From: Halioxenophilus aromaticivorans
Lineage (GTDB): Bacteria > Pseudomonadota > Gammaproteobacteria > Pseudomonadales > Cellvibrionaceae
NCBI RefSeq assembly: GCF_042850945.1
Contig: NZ_AP031496.1
Coordinates: 1,984,001 to 2,048,000 of the forward strand
Length of the DNA: 64,000 bases
Reading direction: 5' to 3'
Part shown: in pieces, positions 60,521 through 64,000 of the stretch
Numbering within the stretch: the stretch's first letter is position 1
Layout: each line of letters begins with the position of its first letter
Notes under the pieces: generated by a model
Told to the model about the DNA's origin: nothing
Database searches by the model: none
Seen by the model: the letters and a program-made list of their open reading frames with translations, nothing else
Translations under genes and position numbers: made by a program

Positions 60521-61588
60521 TTAGTCCATAAACGGGTAGTCGATGTAGCCTTCCGGCCCTTGGCTATAAAAGGTATTTGGGTCGGCCTCGTTAAGCTGTG
60601 CGCCTTCGGCGAATCGGCGTGGTAGGTCTGGGTTGGCAATAAACGGTACCCCAAAAGCTACGGCATCTGCGGTGCCCGCTTCGATGGCTTCTTCTGCCTC
60701 TTGTTGATCGTAACCCATGTTTAAAATCAACGTGCCGGTAAAGTGTTTACGGGCTGGGGTGATAACATCACCACTTTGCTCGCCTTTAAAGTCGCCGCGC
60801 ATTAAATGCAGATACGCCAATTGCCGCTGGTTTAGTTGCTCGCTTACGTAAGCCACCAAGGCCTGTGGGTCTTCGTCTTTCATGCCATTGAAGCTATTTA
60901 ATGGTGACAAGCGCACGCCGATATTACCCGCTCCCCACACAGGGATTACCGCATCTATTATCTCGAGCAGTAATTTGGCTCGGTTTTCCAGTGGGCCGCC
61001 GTAGGGGCCCGTGCGTTGATTAGCACTGGTGCGCAAAAACTCGTCCAGTAAATAGCCGTTGGCACCGTGTATTTCAATACCGTCAAAGCCTGCCTCTTTG
61101 GCGTTTTCCGCCGCTTTAACAAAGCCGGCAATAATTTCTGGGATTTCGTCGTCTGCCAGCGCCCTGGGTGTGGTGTAGTCTTGCTTGCCTTCTGGAGTGT
61201 GAACGTCATCGCCAGTGATGGCAATGGCACTGGGGGCTACGGGCGTTTTGCCGTCGTTAAGTGCTGGGTGGCAAGCGCGCCCACCATGCCACACTTGTAA
61301 AAATATTTTGCCGCCTTTTTCGTGTACCGCCTGGGTAACCTTTTGCCAGCCTGCGATTTGCTCCTGGGAGTGAATCCCAGGCTCGCGCCAAAAAGCTGAG
61401 CACTCTGGCATGGCCATGGTGGCCTCGGCAATAATTAAACCTGCAGACGCGCGCTGGGCGTAGTATTCCACCATTATATCTGTCGGCACGTGGTCTGCAT
61501 CGGCTCGGCTGCGCGTGAGTGGTGCCATTAAAATACGGTTTTTTAGCTCATTGGCGCCCAGTTTTAATGGGGATTGTAACTTACTCAT
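60521..61588 (-). CDS. Old Yellow Enzyme family ene-reductase (alkene reductase)
   Basis: 355 residues from the ATG at 61588, with GGAAAC before it; a frame upstream to 61633 adds 15 residues unlike the family. FMN TIM barrel: RILMAPLTRSRAD, EATMAMPECSAFWREPGIHS, LQVWHGGRACHPALNDG, GFDGIEIHGANGYLLDEFLR and NMGYDQQEAEEAIEAG. It reduces activated C=C bonds of enones or nitro groups using NADPH (NemA-like). No regulator lies beside it. Confidence 0.92.
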   Translation of the reverse strand: MSKLQSPLKLGANELKNRILMAPLTRSRADADHVPTDIMVEYYAQRASAGLIIAEATMAMPECSAFWREPGIHSQEQIAGWQKVTQAVHEKGGKIFLQVWHGGRACHPALNDGKTPVAPSAIAITGDDVHTPEGKQDYTTPRALADDEIPEIIAGFVKAAENAKEAGFDGIEIHGANGYLLDEFLRTSANQRTGPYGGPLENRAKLLLEIIDAVIPVWGAGNIGVRLSPLNSFNGMKDEDPQALVAYVSEQLNQRQLAYLHLMRGDFKGEQSGDVITPARKHFTGTLILNMGYDQQEAEEAIEAGTADAVAFGVPFIANPDLPRRFAEGAQLNEADPNTFYSQGPEGYIDYPFMD

Positions 61589-62107
61589 GTTGTTTCCTAA
61601 TTGGTTTTCTGTCTGTTTCTTGTTTGGGAGCAAAAGCCATTCAGCGGCTTTTGCTTAAACGAACTTGATTTTACGCTGATAAAAAACTCTACAGCGATTT
61701 TTGGAACGGGCTTTAAAGCCTGCTTTTGCCGCAGCTCTTTTCTTCAATACGCCCAAAACCGAAGTGCAAAACCGATGCCCATTGCGAAGCGCACAAACTG
61801 TGCCCTGTGGGGGAGGGAGCGGCTTATTTTGTGTAACATTTACAACGGCTAACACCTATTTGCACAAAGTGGCTGGGCGGTATTGTGCTGCCGGGGAGTT
61901 ATTACGAGTAGTTTTTTTGGGCTAGTTTTGTGTGATTGGGTTGTTAAAGGTCGCTGCTTGGCGAGGGCACATGCATGAGCCCTCGCTCAAAATTGCTTTG
62001 GTGATTATTTACCTGCTTGAATAACTCTCGCTATCTAATTGGTTCAAATAGAGCTTTTCTGGTTCAGCATCGCAAAGCATCAGCGATGCTGATTAATCAA
62101 GTGCTAA
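61589..62107. other. Intergenic region between the OYE and aldo-keto reductase genes
   Basis: Contains a perfect 10-bp inverted repeat TCAGCATCGC (62064-62073)/GCGATGCTGA (62083-62092) just after the aldo-keto reductase stop. No T-run follows on the minus strand, so it may be a weak terminator or processing hairpin. I see no gene in the rest. Confidence 0.5.
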
Positions 62108-63157
62108 TTAGAAGGGCGCGGGGTACTTTTTCAATACCGTTAGAATAGCGCTCTTGAGGTCGTCACTTAGGGTGATGTCGAAAGCGTTAATATCTTCTTC
62201 CAGTTGCGCCATGCTGGTGGCACCAATAATAGTTGAAGTAACGCCATCCACTTGGTCACACCAGGCGATGGCCAGTTGCGATGGCGTAATGCTGTGCTCT
62301 TTGGCCAAATCGACATAGGCTTGTACCGCCTCTGCTGCCAAGGGGGTATCACGGAACAGGCCATTGCGTTGGGTCAGCGTCCAGCGGCTGCCCTCTGGCC
62401 GCGCGCCGTTCAGGTATTTACCGCTAAGCATGCCCGCCGCCAGGGGTGACCACGGTAAAAAGGCCACCCGCTCCATAGCACAGTGCTCCACTAAATAGGG
62501 CCAGTCTTTACTGTGCAGCAGGTTGAACTCATTTTGTATCGATACCATGCGCGGCAGGTTGTGTTGCTCACTCAGTTTTAGGTAGGTAGCAATGCCCCAT
62601 GGCGTATCGTCCGATAACCCGCAATAGCGTATCTTGCCGGCTTTTACACAAACATTGAGGCCCTCCAGCACGTCTAACATGCCCGCCGTGTGCTCTTCGC
62701 TGTTGGCTTTGCTCACCCGATAATGATTGGGAAAATGCTTGCCAAAGTGGGGGCTGGTGCGGTTGGGCCAGTGCAGTTGGTAGAGGTCAATATAATCGGT
62801 TTGTAGCCGGCTTAGTGAGGTGTCCACCGCTTCTATAATGGTTTCCTTGCACAAAGGCCTGCCGTCTCGGATGTAGCTCATACCCGGTGCTATCTTGCTT
62901 GCCAACACAAACTTGCTGCGCTTGCTGGGGTTACGCGCCAACCAATTGCCAATTATGGTTTCTGTTTTACCATAGGATTCGGCGTTGGGTGGGATGGAGT
63001 ACATCTCTGCGGTATCGATAAAGTTTATACCGTGTCTCAGCGCGTACTCAATTTGTTCGTCGGCATCTTGCTGGGTATTTTGCGTGCCCCAGGTCATAGT
63101 GCCTAGGCAGGCTCTGGAAACCTCAAGGCTACTGGTGCCGAGCTGTGAATAGCGCAT
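62108..63157 (-). CDS. tas: NADP(H)-dependent aldo-keto reductase, Tas-like
   Basis: 349 residues. The catalytic tetrad is visible: Asp48 and Tyr53 in NFIDTAEMY, Lys88 in VLASKIAPG and His129 in DLYQLHWPN. CLGTMTWGTQNT and SIPPNAESYGKTETIIGNWL are the Tas-type N-terminal pattern. It reduces small carbonyls with NADPH; the in vivo substrate is unknown. The ATG is the first of a clear N terminus (MRYSQLGTSSLEVS). It is on the same strand as the next upstream gene. Confidence 0.9.
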   Translation of the reverse strand: MRYSQLGTSSLEVSRACLGTMTWGTQNTQQDADEQIEYALRHGINFIDTAEMYSIPPNAESYGKTETIIGNWLARNPSKRSKFVLASKIAPGMSYIRDGRPLCKETIIEAVDTSLSRLQTDYIDLYQLHWPNRTSPHFGKHFPNHYRVSKANSEEHTAGMLDVLEGLNVCVKAGKIRYCGLSDDTPWGIATYLKLSEQHNLPRMVSIQNEFNLLHSKDWPYLVEHCAMERVAFLPWSPLAAGMLSGKYLNGARPEGSRWTLTQRNGLFRDTPLAAEAVQAYVDLAKEHSITPSQLAIAWCDQVDGVTSTIIGATSMAQLEEDINAFDITLSDDLKSAILTVLKKYPAPF

Positions 63158-63287
63158 AGTTGGTCCTCATTAGTGGATAAAAAACTGTGGAAAGGTGAGT
63201 GGGCGCTTAAAACAGTGTCCCCAGTGTGGGCGGGGGCGTATCAGCAAGGTTTCTAGGAAACCTCACTGGTGCAGTTGCAAGCGAGAG

Positions 63288-63560
63288 CTAGCTAGCTGCC
63301 GCGTTAAGGCTGGTGATTTTTTCTATAAACTGGTTAAGCGCTTGTTTACTGTTGGTGTTCACGTTAACGGTGTTGTGGAATCCCACGGTGGCGTCCACCA
63401 TCTCGTCTTTTATGGTTACTGTGTAACCATCGTGGCTGACCACGCCGGTAAGTTGGCCAAGGGTGTAGGTATCTGCTTCTTGCTTACCGCGGCTCTGAAT
63501 CTCATTAAACGCTTGTAACAGCTCTTTGGCGGTCAGCTTGTGATCGTCGGAGTTATCCAT
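63288..63560 (-). CDS. Conserved-looking small protein of unknown function
   Basis: 90 residues from the ATG at 63560, preceded by AGAGGT; the frame extends upstream without support. An N-terminal helix (LTAKELLQAFNEIQSRGKQE) is followed by a beta-rich part (GVVSHDGYTVTIKDEMVDAT) and a short C-terminal helix. There is no signal or membrane segment. I do not recognise it. Confidence 0.6.
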   Translation of the reverse strand: MDNSDDHKLTAKELLQAFNEIQSRGKQEADTYTLGQLTGVVSHDGYTVTIKDEMVDATVGFHNTVNVNTNSKQALNQFIEKITSLNAAAS

Positions 63561-63797
63561 AATTAAAACCTCTTGTTTGGCTTTAGCGTGTACATTGGGC
63601 AGCGCCGGTGTACAGGAGTTCCTGGTTGGGCGCCAGCTATGCTGTTGGTGTTGCAAAACCACTGCCAATTGCCGGATGCACCGCTGGATCTCCCGGCCAT
63701 ATGTTTGTTAATTAAACAGAGTCGGGGAAAGTACGCATGTGCACACACTTCAGACCCGCCGCAGGCCCAATGGGGCTTTAAATACCTGCTGCCGGGT

Positions 63798-64000
63798 TTA
63801 TTGGGCCGGGGCCACGGTTGCTAGCTGAGTGAAAAATTCAATGTATTGGTTGTGGCCCTCTGGGAAAATCAGGTTAAGTTGCAAGCTGTCTTCTACATCA
63901 GTGATGCCGGCCATTACTTGGTGGTCCACAGCTTCACCTGGGCTTGGCTTTTGGCTGATGCCCGGCCGGTTGAGCTCTCCCTGGCTGCTATCCACGAAAA
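63798..64000 (-). CDS. 3' part of an unknown gene running off the window
   Basis: The frame is open through the window edge; its start lies outside. The visible end has VEDSLQLNLIFPEGHNQYIE and the ending QLATVAPAQ. No motif is recognised. Confidence 0.4.
   Translation of the reverse strand, partial: FVDSSQGELNRPGISQKPSPGEAVDHQVMAGITDVEDSLQLNLIFPEGHNQYIEFFTQLATVAPAQ

Noticed and set aside
1..64000. tRNA, rRNA or known small RNA genes
   Set aside because: I looked for tRNA cloverleaf signatures in the intergenic regions and found none that I could support. A tool such as tRNAscan could find one that I missed.

Overview
The window looks like chromosomal DNA of a marine or plant-associated gammaproteobacterium of roughly balanced GC, most likely in the Cellvibrionales (Teredinibacter/Simiduia/Saccharophagus-like). 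That placement is inferred from the gene set: a polyhydroxyalkanoate (PHA) locus, a Na+-pumping oxaloacetate decarboxylase, an exported carbohydrate-active-looking protein, and a close relative of the Azotobacter Shethna FeSII protein. No search could be run, so the genus is a guess.

Layout. 0-3.5 kb: PHA storage genes phaC, phaR and phaP, with a promoter and a candidate PhaR operator before phaP. 4-9.6 kb: an FAA hydrolase with dusC, then oadGAB. 9.7-15.2 kb: small housekeeping and conserved hypothetical genes (two Nudix hydrolases, DUF3135, DUF1289, a CorB-like protein, a CcsA-like protein). 15.5-30.4 kb: a core block with ffh, rpsP-rimM-trmD-rplS, dsbC, a glycosyltransferase, hom-thrC, dnaX-ybaB-recR, rnd and ycgL-ycgN. 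30.6-35.4 kb: a large vWA membrane protein and a MoxR/VWA pair. 36-38.7 kb: a secreted multidomain glycoside-hydrolase-like protein. 39.2-45.5 kb: the four-gene ligase-associated DNA repair cluster (exonuclease, ATP-dependent ligase, DEXH helicase, PdeM) plus a TUDOR-like protein. 45.8-47.6 kb: a NERD nuclease-helicase.

47.6-50.0 kb is a graveyard of accessory genes: a truncated AbiEi-type antitoxin, an orphan VapB antitoxin, a broken fic gene running into a solitary type I-C-like CRISPR repeat with one spacer, and a broken rhuM-like gene. 50.2-54.6 kb holds two putative toxin/immunity modules. One is a GH24 lysozyme followed by a lipoprotein. The other is a 316-residue protein with a C-terminal glycine-zipper hairpin followed by a small membrane protein, with a second, 5'-truncated copy of that toxin tip and its immunity-like partner just downstream. 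Between the modules lies fesII, which has a textbook sigma-54 promoter and suggests a nitrogen-fixing host. 54.7-64 kb: an SGNH hydrolase lipoprotein, an exported protein of unknown function, a CheA-like kinase/response regulator/CheX cassette, an Old Yellow Enzyme, an aldo-keto reductase and two small unknowns.

The strongest candidate for an undescribed system is the duplicated hydrophobic-tip toxin/immunity module at 52.5-54.6 kb. No secretion-system structural genes are present in the window, so its delivery route is unproven.
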